A stretch of DNA of 63,911 nt from Halobacteriales archaeon QS_4_69_225 (GCA_003020965.1 PXRL01000018.1:1-63911), one strand, 5' to 3'. Positions 32,997 through 42,282 are shown, counted from the stretch's first letter. Numbers and translations: made by a program. Notes: generated by a model not told the origin, from the letters alone.

Positions 32997-34304
32997 ATGC
33001 TGTTCCGGAACGCGCGGCTGGCCGACGGTCGGGTGCGGGACGTCCGCGTCGACGGCGAGACGATCGACGCGGTCGGCGAGGACCTCGACGCCGACGGCGA
33101 GGTAGTCGAAGCCGACGAGCGACTCCTGTTGCCGGGGATGATCGACGCCCACGTCCACTTCCGCGAGCCGGGCTTCTCGCACAAGGAGACGTGGGCGACC
33201 GGCTCCCGGAGCGCCGCCGCCGGCGGCGTGACGACGGTCGTCGACCAGCCGAACACCGACCCGCCGACAATCGACGGCGCGGGCTTCGACCGGAAGGCCG
33301 ACCGCGCGGCGGCCTCGCTGGTCGACTACGGAATCGACGGCGGCGTCACCGCCGAGTGGGCGCCCGGGGAGCTGTTCGAGCGGCCGATGGCGGCGCTCGG
33401 CGAGGTGTTCCTCGCCGATTCCACCGGCGAGATGGGAATCGACGCCGACCGCTTCGAGACGGCCGTCGAGCGCGCCGCGGCGGCCGACGTCACCGTGACG
33501 GTCCACGCCGAGGACGCCGCCCTGTTCGACGACGACGCGCTACCGGCCGGCGACGGCCCGACCGGCCGGGCGGCCGACGCCGACGCCTGGAGCGCCTACC
33601 GGACCGCCGAGGCCGAACTCGCGGCCGTCGAGCGCGCCGGCGAGGTCGCCCGCCGGCACGACGCCGACGTCCACGTCGCCCACACCTCGACCCCGGAGGG
33701 CGCCGACGCCGCCGCCGACGCCGGGACGACCTGCGAGGCGACGCCGCACCATCTCTTCCTGTCGCGGGCGGACCTCGCGGAGCTGGGCACCTACGGCCGG
33801 ATGAACCCGCCGCTCCGGAGCGAGTCGCGCCGGGCGGCGCTGTTCGAGCGGCTCGTCGACGGGACGATAGACGTCGTCGCGACGGACCACGCGCCGCACA
33901 CCCGCGCCGAGAAAGAGGCCGCCCTGCCGGCGGCGCCCAGCGGCGTCCCCGGCGTCGAGACGGCACTGCCGCTGCTGTTGGAGGCGGCCCGGACGGGCGA
34001 GCTGAGCTACGAGCGGGTCCGGGACGTCACCGCCGCCAACGTCGCCGAGGTGTTCGATTTCCCGCGGAAGGGCCGGATCGAACCCGGCCGGGACGCCGAC
34101 CTCGTGCTGGTCGACGAGACCGACCCCGAGCCGATTCACGGCGAGAAGCTCCACTCCAGGTGCGGGTGGACGCCGTTCGAGGGCCGCCGTGGGGTGTTTC
34201 CCGACCTGACGACCGTCCGCGGGACGGTCGTGTACCGCGACGGCGAGTTCGCCGACGCACAGGGGCGGAACGTACGAGCCTCAGCCGCGGACGGACGTCA
34301 CTAG
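32997..34304 (+). CDS. pyrC: Dihydroorotase
   Basis: This 435-residue amidohydrolase has the first metal site DAHVHFREPGFSHKE (about residues 50-64), then VHAEDAALF, VAHTSTPEGAD, CEATPHHLFLS and the final Asp in VVATDHAPHTRAEKE. It catalyses the reversible ring closure of carbamoyl aspartate to dihydroorotate in pyrimidine synthesis. The ATG at 32997 gives the family N-terminus MLFRNARLADG. The lipoate ligase gene lies directly upstream and may share a transcript, although the pathways are unrelated. Confidence 0.93.
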   Translation: MLFRNARLADGRVRDVRVDGETIDAVGEDLDADGEVVEADERLLLPGMIDAHVHFREPGFSHKETWATGSRSAAAGGVTTVVDQPNTDPPTIDGAGFDRKADRAAASLVDYGIDGGVTAEWAPGELFERPMAALGEVFLADSTGEMGIDADRFETAVERAAAADVTVTVHAEDAALFDDDALPAGDGPTGRAADADAWSAYRTAEAELAAVERAGEVARRHDADVHVAHTSTPEGADAAADAGTTCEATPHHLFLSRADLAELGTYGRMNPPLRSESRRAALFERLVDGTIDVVATDHAPHTRAEKEAALPAAPSGVPGVETALPLLLEAARTGELSYERVRDVTAANVAEVFDFPRKGRIEPGRDADLVLVDETDPEPIHGEKLHSRCGWTPFEGRRGVFPDLTTVRGTVVYRDGEFADAQGRNVRASAADGRH

Positions 34305-34683
34305 CGGCACCGCGAGCATCGGCCCGGCGCCGAACGAGCCGACGCGGGTCCTCGCCTGCCGGGAGTCGTCATCCGGCCGGTCCGAACCGGTGTTCGTATG
34401 CCGCTGCGCGCTCTCGATGCCCCGATCGGCCGTCGCGGTGCCGGACCGCCCGAGCGTTCCGAGCCTCGGAAGGAGCGCACCGATCACGACCGTCTCGACG
34501 CACACCGCCAGCCCCACGGCGGCGCCGAGACCCTCCGGCCGACGGAACCGTCACCACCTACGTCCGACAGCTCCGCAACGACCGGCGCGTGGAGTTCGAC
34601 CACGACGAGCCGGAGTCGTTCCTGCCCGACGGCGGGTGAATATCATGGCCCCCGGCCGTTCCGCGTCCGCCCGACCGACGGCG
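34305..34683. other. 379-bp gap without a confident gene
   Basis: Two short open frames were noticed. On the minus strand 34281-34517 reads with one hydrophobic stretch (GLAVCVETVVIGALLPRLG). On the plus strand a frame ending at 34639 reads TTYVRQLRNDRRVEFDHDEP, which looks protein-like but has no good start. They overlap only partly and neither has a promoter. They may be remnants of a small gene. Confidence 0.3.
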
Positions 34684-35322
34684 TCAGTCGTCGACCGCGA
34701 CGTCGCCGGCCTCGCCGCCGGTTTCGATCTCGTGGCCGCACTCCGGACAGGTGACGTGGTCGTGCCGCAGCGCCGCCGACGACTCCCGGACCTCCCGCAT
34801 GACGCTGGAGATGCGCTCTTCGGTCTCCAGCTCCTCGTCGACGCCCAGCTCGACGCCTTCGACCTCCAGCAGGAACTTTGCGACCTCCGTGATCTCGTAC
34901 ATCAGGTCGTCCAGCTCCTCGGCGGTGTGGAAATCACACATCGCGCCGTAGAGAAAGGTGGCGCCGGCCTGTCGGACCTTCTCGTCGAAGCTCGCTCGCG
35001 CCTGGTTGACCGCCTGCGGGCTGTAGGTGTCGGTCATGAACGGCACCAGCTCGGGCAGGTTCTCGCCGATCTTCGTCATCTCGACGCCGGTCTCGGTGCG
35101 GAAGTCCGCACAGAGCCGCGCGATGGCCCACTCGCGGGCCGTGATGTACGTCCGCTCCCGGAGGAACTCGTTGGCCCGGTCGTACGTCGCGCCGTCGATC
35201 TTCGAAAAGCGGGCGTACTCCCTGACGTCCGGCGGGACGTCGTCTTCGTCGCCCTCGTCGGGGCGCCGCGGCGCCGGCGTCGGTCCGCCGCCGTCGTCCG
35301 TCCCCTCGGCCTCCTGGTTCAT
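34684..35322 (-). CDS. DUF5806 family protein
   Basis: This 212-residue protein has a disordered acidic N-terminus (about 35 residues), a conserved-looking helical core (DGATYDRANEFLRERTYITA, REWAIARLCADFRTETGVEM, KIGENLPELVPFMTDTYSPQ) and a C-terminal CPECGH that could be half a zinc-binding site. The core matches the haloarchaeal DUF5806 family (recalled). Function unknown; the ITAREWAIARL segment could bind nucleic acid. The ATG at 35322 fits the family's acidic start. Downstream is the gap 34305-34683. Confidence 0.8.
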   Translation of the reverse strand: MNQEAEGTDDGGGPTPAPRRPDEGDEDDVPPDVREYARFSKIDGATYDRANEFLRERTYITAREWAIARLCADFRTETGVEMTKIGENLPELVPFMTDTYSPQAVNQARASFDEKVRQAGATFLYGAMCDFHTAEELDDLMYEITEVAKFLLEVEGVELGVDEELETEERISSVMREVRESSAALRHDHVTCPECGHEIETGGEAGDVAVDD

Positions 35323-35390
35323 GCCCGAGATAGCGGGGCGGTCTCGAAAAGCGTATCGCCGATGTCTGACGGACGGCGGACGCGTGGCCC

Positions 35391-35670
35391 GACCGAAGGG
35401 AGGGCCACGGAAGTGCGAGCGGGGAGCGGAGCGACCCGCGAGCCGCGTGCAGAGACCGAAGGGAGGGCCACGTGGATGCGAACGGGGAGCGGAGCGACCC
35501 GTGAGCCGCGTGCAGAGATCGAAGAGAGGGCCACGCGACGAGTGAGCGGGGAGCGGAGCGACCCGCGAGCCGCGGGAGACCGACCGGCAGGGAGGTCTCC
35601 GGATGTGCGAACGGCGACCGCAGGGAGCCGTGAGCCGGGAGGCTTCCGAATGCGCGAGCCGCGAGGCCCG
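35391..35670. repeat. 63-bp tandem repeat array
   Basis: Units beginning GAYCGAAGRGAGGGCCACG start at 35391, 35454 and 35517 (period 63 bp), and two degenerate units follow to about 35670. Each unit contains GCGGGGAGCGGAGCGACCC or a close variant. The left edge forms a hairpin with CGTGGCCC (35382-35389) pairing to GGGCCACG. The array fills the gap between DUF5806 (divergent) and the universal stress protein gene. No gene is seen. Confidence 0.8.
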
Positions 35671-35708
35671 TTCCGTGGGCTTTTGCGCGGCGGTGCCGTT
35701 GCGGCGGT

Positions 35709-36077
35709 ATGGACCTGCTGTTGGGTATCGGCGGCAGCGAGGACTCGTTCCGCGCCCTGGAGGAGACGATCGAGCGGGCGGTCGAGGCGGGCGACGCGCT
35801 CACCGTCGCCGTCGTCGAGAACCCGGAGTCGGAGACGGACGTCGAGGAGATACGGGACCGCGTCGAGGCGGCGCTTTCGGCGGCGCCGTTCGACGCGGAG
35901 GTGCGGACCCTCTCGGGGCACCCCGGCAGCCAGCTGCTCGAGCTGGCCGAACGGGAGGGGTACGACCGGATCGTCCTCGGCGGCGGCGAGACGAGCCCGC
36001 TCGGCAAGGTCGAGCTCGGCTCCATCGCCGAGTTCGTCCTACTAAACGCCAAGACGACGGTGACGCTGGTCCGATGA
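35709..36077 (+). CDS. Universal stress protein (UspA domain)
   Basis: This 122-residue single Usp domain starts MDLLLGIGGSEDSFRALEET and ends with the nucleotide-binding pattern GGGETSPLGKVELGSIAEFV. It is shorter than the usual 140 residues. The stop overlaps the start of the acetyltransferase gene (ATGA at 36074-36077), so they are translationally coupled. Usp proteins bind ATP or sense energy and stress state; the specific role is unknown. Two more Usp genes lie within 1 kb. Confidence 0.88.
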   Translation: MDLLLGIGGSEDSFRALEETIERAVEAGDALTVAVVENPESETDVEEIRDRVEAALSAAPFDAEVRTLSGHPGSQLLELAEREGYDRIVLGGGETSPLGKVELGSIAEFVLLNAKTTVTLVR

Positions 36078-36598
36078 GCCGCGACTACCCGACCGAAATC
36101 GCCGGGCCGTACGAGGCGCCGCCGCGGTCGTTCGTCGACGACGCCGGCCGCGAGGTCGAGCTCCGGCGGTACGGCGACGGCGACTTCGAGGCCGTCGTGG
36201 AGATGTACACGGCGTTCGACCCCGCCGACCGCGCCCAGGGCATCCCGCCGACAAGCGAGTCGGACATCCGGGAGTGGCTCGAGTCGCTGACCGACGACGG
36301 TGTCGGCGTGCTCGCCCGCCACGACGGCGCGGTCGTCGGCCACGCGGTGCTGGTGCCGGACCGCCACGGCGACTTCGAGCTGGCGATCTTCGTCCTGCGA
36401 GCCTACCAGCGGGCCGGCATCGGGACGGGGCTGTTGGGGGCGCTGCTCGGCGCCGGCCGGGAGGCGGGCGTCGAGCGCATCTGGCTCACCGTCGAGCGGT
36501 GGAACGCCCCCGCCATCGCGCTGTACCGAAAGATAGGGTTCGAGGCCAGCGACACGGACAGCTTCGAACTCGAGATGGCCGCCCGGCTGGCCGACTAG
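36074..36598 (+). CDS. GNAT-family N-acetyltransferase
   Basis: This 174-residue protein has the acetyl-CoA-binding motif LRAYQRAGIGTGLLGALLG (about residues 106-124) and the GNAT C-terminal strand-helix WNAPAIALYRKIGFEAS. It is coupled to the Usp gene by a 4-bp overlap. Its last bases share the CTAG with the convergent Usp gene: each stop codon (TAG) overlaps the other by two bases. The substrate (protein, amine or antibiotic) is unknown. Confidence 0.9.
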   Translation: MSRDYPTEIAGPYEAPPRSFVDDAGREVELRRYGDGDFEAVVEMYTAFDPADRAQGIPPTSESDIREWLESLTDDGVGVLARHDGAVVGHAVLVPDRHGDFELAIFVLRAYQRAGIGTGLLGALLGAGREAGVERIWLTVERWNAPAIALYRKIGFEASDTDSFELEMAARLAD

Positions 36599-37032
36599 AC
36601 CGACAGCACCGGCTGGGAGGCGTGGGCCAGCACGTACTCGGCGGCCTTCTCGATGACGGCGTCGGGGTGGCCGGTGACCGGCTCCCGCGGCACGACAACG
36701 AAGTCCGCCCGCAGCGACTCCGCGACGTCGAGGATGACGCTTCCGGGGTGCTGTGCGAGCCGCCGCCGGGAGAAGCCGTACGCCGAGGAGTGGTCGACGG
36801 GGACGTTCCGCTCGTCGGCCAGCGCCCTGACGCCGGCCATCACCTGCTCGCCCCGCCGGGCGATTGTCTCGGCGTCGTCGTCCTCCTCGACCGCCGTCGC
36901 GGTGTGTTCGCCGAGCACGTACAGCGCGTGGACGCCGGCGCGGTAGCGGTCGGCGACCGCGAGGGCGTACTCGACGGCCTCCATCGCCTCCTCGGAGCCG
37001 TCGACCGGCGCCAGCACCATCTCGACCTCCAT
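36595..37032 (-). CDS. Universal stress protein, divergent ATP-binding end
   Basis: This 145-residue Usp domain starts MEVEMVLAPVDGSEEAMEAV. The C-terminus (FVVVPREPVTGHPDAVIEKA) lacks the G..G...G(S/T) ATP motif of most family members, so it may be a non-ATP-binding form. The ATG at 37032 is preferred over longer frames. It is divergent from the next Usp gene with 70 bp between and convergent with the GNAT gene. Confidence 0.88.
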   Translation of the reverse strand: MEVEMVLAPVDGSEEAMEAVEYALAVADRYRAGVHALYVLGEHTATAVEEDDDAETIARRGEQVMAGVRALADERNVPVDHSSAYGFSRRRLAQHPGSVILDVAESLRADFVVVPREPVTGHPDAVIEKAAEYVLAHASQPVLSV

Positions 37033-37102
37033 ACGCGTTCTTCCCGACCCCGGAACAAAAACCGTCCGCGTCCCTTTTGTCGGACGCGCGGAGAGTGCCG
37101 GT

Positions 37103-37540
37103 ATGTTCGACACCGTGGCTCTGGCGACGGACGGCTCCGAGAGCGTCTCCCGGGCCGCCGACTGCGCGCTGGACCTGGCGGTCCGCTTCGGGGCGACCGT
37201 CCACGCGTTGTACGTCGTCGACGCCGGCCGGATCGAGTCGCTGCCGGACGGGGTCCGCGACGACGTCCGGGCGGCCCTCGACGAGCAGGGCCGGGAGGCG
37301 CTGGCGGACGTCGAGGCCGTCAACGACGCCCGCGCGGAGCCGGCGACCCTCGGAACCGCCGTCCGGGTCGGCCGTCCGGCCGACGCCATCGTCGACTACG
37401 CCGACGAGATCGACGCCGACGCCGTCGCCGTCGGCACCCGCGGCCGTCACGGCGAGCGCTCCTTTCTGCTCGGCAGCGTCGCCGAGCGGGTCGTCCGCAC
37501 CTGCTCGCGGCCGGTGCTGACCGTCCGGCACCTGGAGTGA
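37103..37540 (+). CDS. Universal stress protein with intact ATP motif
   Basis: This 145-residue protein, MFDTVALATDGSESVSRAAD to VLTVRHLE, has the full motif VGTRGRHGERSFLLGSVAER (GxxGx9GS), indicating ATP binding. It is divergent from the Usp gene at 36595-37032 and lies 39 bp before the DHH phosphoesterase gene on the same strand. Confidence 0.92.
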   Translation: MFDTVALATDGSESVSRAADCALDLAVRFGATVHALYVVDAGRIESLPDGVRDDVRAALDEQGREALADVEAVNDARAEPATLGTAVRVGRPADAIVDYADEIDADAVAVGTRGRHGERSFLLGSVAERVVRTCSRPVLTVRHLE

Positions 37541-37579
37541 CAACGGGGGGTTCTTGCCGTCGGCGCTCCTCCCGACCGT

Positions 37580-38677
37580 ATGGACGACGCGCTCATCGAC
37601 GACGAGACCCTCCCGCTGACCCGACGGTCGCTGCTGCCCGGAGAGGGGTTCTTCGTTCCCGACTCCGTCGACGAGGTCGAAACCGAACGCGAGGCCCGGG
37701 AGGCGCTTGCCGGCGCCGACCGGGTCGTCGTCGCCGACCCCGACGCCGACGGCCTCGCCTGCGTCGCGCTGTTGCGGACCGCCCTGGGCGAGGCGGCGCT
37801 GCTGCCGGCCGGCCCCCACGAGATCGCCGACGCCCTCGAGTACGTCGTCGAGTTCGGCGACCCCGGCCTCGAGCTGTACGTCTGCGACCTCTGTCCCGAC
37901 GACGACCGCGACGTCGAGCCGCTGGCGGCGGTCGCCGACCACGCCGCCGACGTCCGGTGGTTCGACCACCACCAGTGGGACGCCGACCTGGCGGCGGCGG
38001 TCCGCGAGCACGCCGAGTTGGTCGTCGGCGAATCCGACGAGGAGTGTTCGGCCGACGTGACGCTCCGGAGTCTCGACCACGACTTCGACGAGCAGTACGC
38101 CGACCTGGCGGCGGTGACGCGGGACCACGACCTCTGGCTCCGGGAGGACCCCCGCAGCGACGACCTCGCGGACTACGCCTACTGGGCCGACCCCGAGGAG
38201 TACCTTGCGACCGTCCTCGAGCACGGCGCGGACCTACCGGCCGACGTCGAGGCGTTCCTCGAAGAGCAGCGCGTCGAGAAGGAGGCACTGGTCGAGCGGG
38301 CCGTCGACCGCGCCGACTACGAGGCCATCGGCGAGTGGACCGTCGGCGTCACCTACGGCCGGTGCTCGCAGAACGAGGTCGCCGAGGCGATGCGCGAGGC
38401 GGGCGCCGACGCCTCCGTCGTCGTCAAGCCCGCGGGGTCGGCCTCCATCCGCGGTACCGACGCCTTCGAGCGCTGCCACGAGGTCGCCGCGCAGGTCAAC
38501 GGCGGCGGCCACCCGAAGGCCGCCGGCTGCAAGCCCGACATCTACGACGACATGCTGGACTACGCCCACCACTGGACGACCCGCGGCGCCGTCACGAAGC
38601 AGGTCATCCTCGACGCGTTCCGGGCGCTGATAGATGATGGCGCGGACGCGGACGTGGACGCGGACGCGAAGGCCTGA
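37580..38677 (+). CDS. DHH-family phosphoesterase
   Basis: This 365-residue protein has DHH motif I DPDADGLAC (about residues 54-62), the DHH-equivalent WFDHHQWD (about 132-139) and a DHHA1 domain with NGGGHPKAAGCKPD. Related archaeal proteins are RecJ-like or nanoRNase/oligonucleotide phosphoesterases; the exact substrate is not fixed by sequence. The C-terminus is a short DADVDAD repeat. It may be cotranscribed with the upstream Usp gene (39 bp). Confidence 0.88.
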   Translation: MDDALIDDETLPLTRRSLLPGEGFFVPDSVDEVETEREAREALAGADRVVVADPDADGLACVALLRTALGEAALLPAGPHEIADALEYVVEFGDPGLELYVCDLCPDDDRDVEPLAAVADHAADVRWFDHHQWDADLAAAVREHAELVVGESDEECSADVTLRSLDHDFDEQYADLAAVTRDHDLWLREDPRSDDLADYAYWADPEEYLATVLEHGADLPADVEAFLEEQRVEKEALVERAVDRADYEAIGEWTVGVTYGRCSQNEVAEAMREAGADASVVVKPAGSASIRGTDAFERCHEVAAQVNGGGHPKAAGCKPDIYDDMLDYAHHWTTRGAVTKQVILDAFRALIDDGADADVDADAKA

Positions 38678-38761
38678 CCGGGGCCGCTTCGCGACGGCGT
38701 CTCGACTTCCCCTCGACGGCGCGGTCCCCGGTTGCAGGACGCTCGACGACCGGTGACCGGG

Positions 38762-39034
38762 TCAGCGCGGAGCGTCCTCCTCGGTCGTTCCCGCCGAGTC
38801 GGACTTCCGGGAGCCCTCCGAGCCGGGGTCGTCCATCAGCTCGTCCATCCGCCGCTCGAACTCGGCGTCGCCGATGTCGCCCTCGACGTACCGCTCTTTG
38901 AGCTCGCGCCGCCGGTCCTCGGCCGTCGGCTCGACCCGCTGCGAGACGTCGAACTGCCGGAGAACCGGGTACTCCCGTTCGAGCCGCTCGACGGACTCCT
39001 CGACGGTCCATCCGGGCCGACGGGCCTCAATCAT
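38762..39034 (-). CDS. SHOCT-domain protein
   Basis: About 90 residues from MIEARRPGWTVEESVERLER, with a C-terminal SHOCT motif (LKERYVEGDIGDAEFERRMD) typical of short oligomerisation tails. The start is uncertain: the frame stays open to about 39175, adding 47 residues of less protein-like sequence, and no clear promoter separates the options. SHOCT domains often follow membrane or stress proteins; here the protein is short and soluble. Confidence 0.65.
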   Translation of the reverse strand: MIEARRPGWTVEESVERLEREYPVLRQFDVSQRVEPTAEDRRRELKERYVEGDIGDAEFERRMDELMDDPGSEGSRKSDSAGTTEEDAPR

Positions 39035-39134
39035 TCCGACGACCGTCTCGTCCTCGACCGGGTCGTTCGTGGCGGAACTCCCCGCGGACAGTACGACGAC
39101 GGTGCGGACGCGCGCCGCCGCGGTCCGAGGGCGG

Positions 39135-39572
39135 CTACCCGTCGACGACCCACTTTTCGGAGTAGGTCGTCCCACAGTCGCAGGCGGCGTAGGCGTGCAT
39201 CACGTCACCCTCGGCGTAGAGGTCGCCGACCGCCTCGTCCTGCTCTTCGGCGAAGGCGAAGACGAACCTGGCGTAGTGGTCGGCGTCGTTGCCGTCGCTC
39301 GCAGGACAGGTCCCGCCGGTACAGTCGTCGCCGACGTCGCCGTCGGTGTCCATCGCGGCGCCGGCGAACGCCATCGGGTCCATTCCGGTCGCGCTTTCGA
39401 AGGCCGCCCGGCCGTCGTCGCCGGGCAACACGAGGACGACGCCGTCGTCGACACGGGTGCCGATCTCGAGCAGGTCCTCCACCGACCCGACGCCGTCCTC
39501 GTGGAGGTAGACGAGTACGTCGTCGGGTCGGTCGCCCGCCAGAAACGACTCGTAGCGGGCCTCGCCGTTCAT
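39135..39572 (-). CDS. DUF5807 family protein
   Basis: This 145-residue protein contains FLAGDRPDDVLVYLHEDGVG, ESATGMDPMAFAGAAMDTDG and a C-terminal CDCGTTYSEKW in which Cys residues may bind metal. It matches the haloarchaeal DUF5807 family (recalled). Its ATG overlaps the TGA of the DUF7112-like gene by four bases (39569-39572). It is third in a probable operon headed by ribosomal protein S6e, which suggests a translation-linked housekeeping role. Confidence 0.8.
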   Translation of the reverse strand: MNGEARYESFLAGDRPDDVLVYLHEDGVGSVEDLLEIGTRVDDGVVLVLPGDDGRAAFESATGMDPMAFAGAAMDTDGDVGDDCTGGTCPASDGNDADHYARFVFAFAEEQDEAVGDLYAEGDVMHAYAACDCGTTYSEKWVVDG

Positions 39573-39982
39573 CCGTCGAGGTCCTCGGCTATCGAGGCGA
39601 GGTCGTCGTCCGGCGAATCGACGACCCGGTAGACGGCCTCCTCGCCGGGCGCCCGGAGGCCGTACTGCTGGCCGTCGACGATGACGTCGACGAGGACGGT
39701 CCGGCCGGGGGCGAGGCCGTTCTCGTCGACCCACGCCGCCAGCCGGTTGTCGCCGTCGCGCTCCCGGGCCATGCGGGCGTTGTCGTAGAGCCCGCGCAGC
39801 TCGAGGTCGCCGTCGAGGGCGACGACGACGGGCGCGTGGTAGGTCGACCCGGCGGCGTCGACCCGGACGACGCCCTCGGGGGCCGTGCCGTCCGGCAGTC
39901 GCACCTTCGGGCGGTCGAGGGCGCCGCTTTCGACGATCTCCGCGCGGACGGTGTCGACGCCGTCGGAGGTGACGCTGGGCAT
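39569..39982 (-). CDS. DUF7112 family protein
   Basis: This 137-residue protein, MPSVTSDGVDTVRAEIVESG to DDDLASIAEDLDG, is beta-rich with GRTVLVDVIVDGQQYGLRAP near the C-terminus. It resembles the haloarchaeal DUF7112 family (recalled). It starts 16 bp after the S6e stop and overlaps the DUF5807 start, so it is the middle gene of a three-gene operon with rps6e. Function unknown. Confidence 0.78.
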   Translation of the reverse strand: MPSVTSDGVDTVRAEIVESGALDRPKVRLPDGTAPEGVVRVDAAGSTYHAPVVVALDGDLELRGLYDNARMARERDGDNRLAAWVDENGLAPGRTVLVDVIVDGQQYGLRAPGEEAVYRVVDSPDDDLASIAEDLDG

Positions 39983-39998
39983 GGTGCCGGAAGAGCGA

Positions 39999-40400
39999 TT
40001 ACTCGTCTTCGTCCTCGTTCTCGTCGCCGAGCAGGTCTTCGACGGACTCCTCGCCGCGGGCGACGATCTTGGCGTTGATCTGCCGCGTCTCGTCGGAGAT
40101 CTCGGCGCCGCGGACGGTGACGCGCTTGCGCTCGCCGTCGACGGTCGGCTCGAAGCCGACGCCGCCTTCCAGCAGGACCGCCGCGGTTCCGGAGCCGTCG
40201 ACGTCCTCCCGCATCGGCCGACCGGAGGTGTCGGAGCCGCCGGTGACCTCGAGTTCGTACCCCGACAGCCCGACAGCACTGCCGTCGACCGTCTCGCCGA
40301 TGGAGCGGCCGACGAATCGGTTCGCGTCCTGTCCGTCCACGTCGAAGGAGTGCGTGGCGCCGTCACCGGGATCGCCGACGACGACCTGGAAGTCCGCCAT
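39999..40400 (-). CDS. rps6e: Small ribosomal subunit protein S6e
   Basis: This 133-residue protein starts [20 protein letters not shown], with [18 protein letters not shown] and the S6e core [20 protein letters not shown]. The C-terminus ([11 protein letters not shown]) is acidic, as is usual in halophiles. S6e belongs to the archaeal/eukaryotic small ribosomal subunit. A possible promoter (minus-strand TTCAATACCC) lies about 33 bp before the ATG. It heads an operon with two haloarchaeal genes. Confidence 0.95.
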   Translation of the reverse strand: MADFQVVVGDPGDGATHSFDVDGQDANRFVGRSIGETVDGSAVGLSGYELEVTGGSDTSGRPMREDVDGSGTAAVLLEGGVGFEPTVDGERKRVTVRGAEISDETRQINAKIVARGEESVEDLLGDENEDEDE

Positions 40401-40410
40401 ACTCGTTGGA

Positions 40411-41264
40411 ACTGGGCGCGTCGGCAAAAGGGTATTGAAACGACCGGAGGCGGCTCCCTGCGGCCCGCGGGCCCCGGCGCCCGCCGACCGCACGGCGGCG
40501 AGACGATGAGTGGAACGCGGCACACCGCGGCGGTGTGCCGCCACCGACAGCAGTCAACCGGTGGGCCGCCCCGTCCCTGTCCGCTTACCCACGGTGACAG
40601 TGCGGGACGGTACCCCGAACTACGTTCTCCATGTGAATAAGTCCCACGGTCGCGTCGACGGTCGTCTCGGCCGCCGGCGACGCCGCCCGCGGCCCCCGGT
40701 GACCGTCGCTCGGACACGACGAACGCATGATCGGCGTTCGCGCACCGCCACGCGGACGAGCGACGGTGTCATTCTCACGCGACGACCCGGTGTGCTCGCG
40801 GCGGGCGCCCGAGCGACCGGGGCACGGCACCGAGACCGCGGCCGGCGCGACCCCGGCCGCAGCGACGGGGAGCCCCGCCGTAGCTGACGTCCGCGTCGCC
40901 GGCGTCGGGATAACGCCGCTCGGCGAGTCACCCGACCGGCCCGCCCGGATCGAACACGTCTCGATGAGCTCGCCGGCGGTGTGCGGCTCCTCGGCCGCCG
41001 TCCGGAGCAGCCGCCGGGCGGCGTCGTACAGCGCCGCCAGCGCCGCCTCCGTGTCGACGGCGGGGGTCCGGTTTCCCTTCTGGCCGAACGACGCGCCCGT
41101 CGACTTCCGTCCCCGTTCGCGTCCTGCCAGCATCCCGGTCATACCCGTTCGCAGCGGTCGCGGCGTGGCCTATCCCGACCCCACCATACGCAGGGAGATT
41201 CGTACGTGGGCCGCGGGCGGTGCGGCGGCTCCGGTCGCGGCGCCGGTCCTGCTTCGAGCGCCCG
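40411..41264. other. 854-bp gap with a strong hairpin and no confident gene
   Basis: GCGGCACACC-GCGGC-GGTGTGCCGC (40517-40541) is a perfect 10-bp inverted repeat about 120 bp upstream of rps6e. Open frames exist on both strands, but their composition is not protein-like throughout. The best is minus 40585-41142: its first 70 residues (VDTEAALAALYDAARRLLRT) look helical and plausible, and its remainder does not, which would fit a decayed gene. Nothing else was seen. Confidence 0.35.
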
Positions 41265-42131
41265 CTACGCGAGCCAGACGCTGGCGAAGGCGTCGAAGTA
41301 GTCGGCGTCGGTCTCGACGAGGACGTGGTCGGCGCCGAGGCCGGTCGCCCGCTGGGAGACGGCTTCGACGTGGCCGTCGAGCCGGCGCCGGTAGCTGGCG
41401 GCCAGCCCCTCGCTGAAGTACGATCGCTTCGTCGCGTCGCTCTCGGGGTCGTCGAACAGCGTGTCGCCGGTGATCGGCGGGTCCCGCTCAGCCGGCGCGA
41501 CGACGCGGACCAACAGTACGTCGACGTCCTTGCGGGCGAGGGCGGCGACGCCCTCTTCGATCCGCTCGGGGTCGGCGAGGAAGTCGCTGAAGACGACGAC
41601 GAGCGACCGCGAGCGGATCCGCTCGGCGTAAGCCGACAGCACCTCGTCGAAGGCCGTCTCGCCGGCGGGGTCGGTCGCGTTCAGCTGGTCGATCACCGCC
41701 AGCAGCTCGCCGCGGTTCGAGCGGTCGGCGTCGAGCCGGTCGGCGGCGTCCCGGAACGTGTGGATGCGGTACTCGTCGTTGTTCTCGGCGGTGAGGTAGC
41801 CGAACCCCAGCGCCAGCTTGGCGGCGTACTCGAACTTCGGCGTCGCGGCCTCGCCGTAGTCCATCGACCCGCTGGCGTCGACGAGCAGGTGGACGGTGAG
41901 GCTCCGCTCCTCCTCGAACTCCTTGATGAAGTACTCCTCGGTGCGGGCGAACAGCTTCCAGTCGATGAGCCGGGTGTCGTCGCCGGGCGCGTAGCGCCGG
42001 TAGTCGCTGAACGTCAGCCCCTCGCCGACCCGTGGCGACTCCTGGTCGCCCTGCCGCAGCGCCGCCGCCTGGCGGTCCAGGGCTGCCCCGAACCGGCCCA
42101 GCTCGTCGAGGAAGTCGGGGTCGATGGTCAC
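41265..42131 (-). CDS. DUF58 domain protein of the MoxR/VWA cluster
   Basis: This 288-residue protein has the DUF58 signature YRRYAPGDDTRLIDWKLFAR (about residues 44-63) and a VWA-like domain with HLLVDASGSMDYG as the MIDAS site. The start chosen is a GTG at 42131 giving MTIDPDFLDELGRFG; the frame is open upstream but low in complexity. It is the last gene of a six-gene operon. DUF58 proteins partner MoxR ATPases, probably assembling or maturing membrane or secreted complexes. Confidence 0.88.
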   Translation of the reverse strand: MTIDPDFLDELGRFGAALDRQAAALRQGDQESPRVGEGLTFSDYRRYAPGDDTRLIDWKLFARTEEYFIKEFEEERSLTVHLLVDASGSMDYGEAATPKFEYAAKLALGFGYLTAENNDEYRIHTFRDAADRLDADRSNRGELLAVIDQLNATDPAGETAFDEVLSAYAERIRSRSLVVVFSDFLADPERIEEGVAALARKDVDVLLVRVVAPAERDPPITGDTLFDDPESDATKRSYFSEGLAASYRRRLDGHVEAVSQRATGLGADHVLVETDADYFDAFASVWLA

Positions 42132-42282
42132 GGCCGCCTCCCCGTCCGGCCGTCGCCCGGACGTCGCGGCCGTCGGTGGGCTCCGCCGTCGTCTCTGCCT
42201 TCGACTCCGCCTCCGGCTTCGGCTTGGGCTCTGGCCTCGACTTCGCGTCCACGGTCGCATCCCGCCGGCGTCCCGTCCATCG

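Noticed and set aside
34934..38224. A 1096-codon minus-strand frame covering the Usp, GNAT and DHH genes
   Set aside because: It runs opposite well-supported genes, shares none of their family motifs and has antisense-type composition.
40517..40541. Intrinsic terminator
   Set aside because: The hairpin is perfect but has no T-run on either side and lies upstream of a gene rather than after one, so a terminator role is not supported.
40585..41142. 185-codon minus-strand frame between rps6e and the DUF58 gene
   Set aside because: Only the first third looks protein-like and no family is recognised; no promoter is visible. Kept only as a note in the gap entry.
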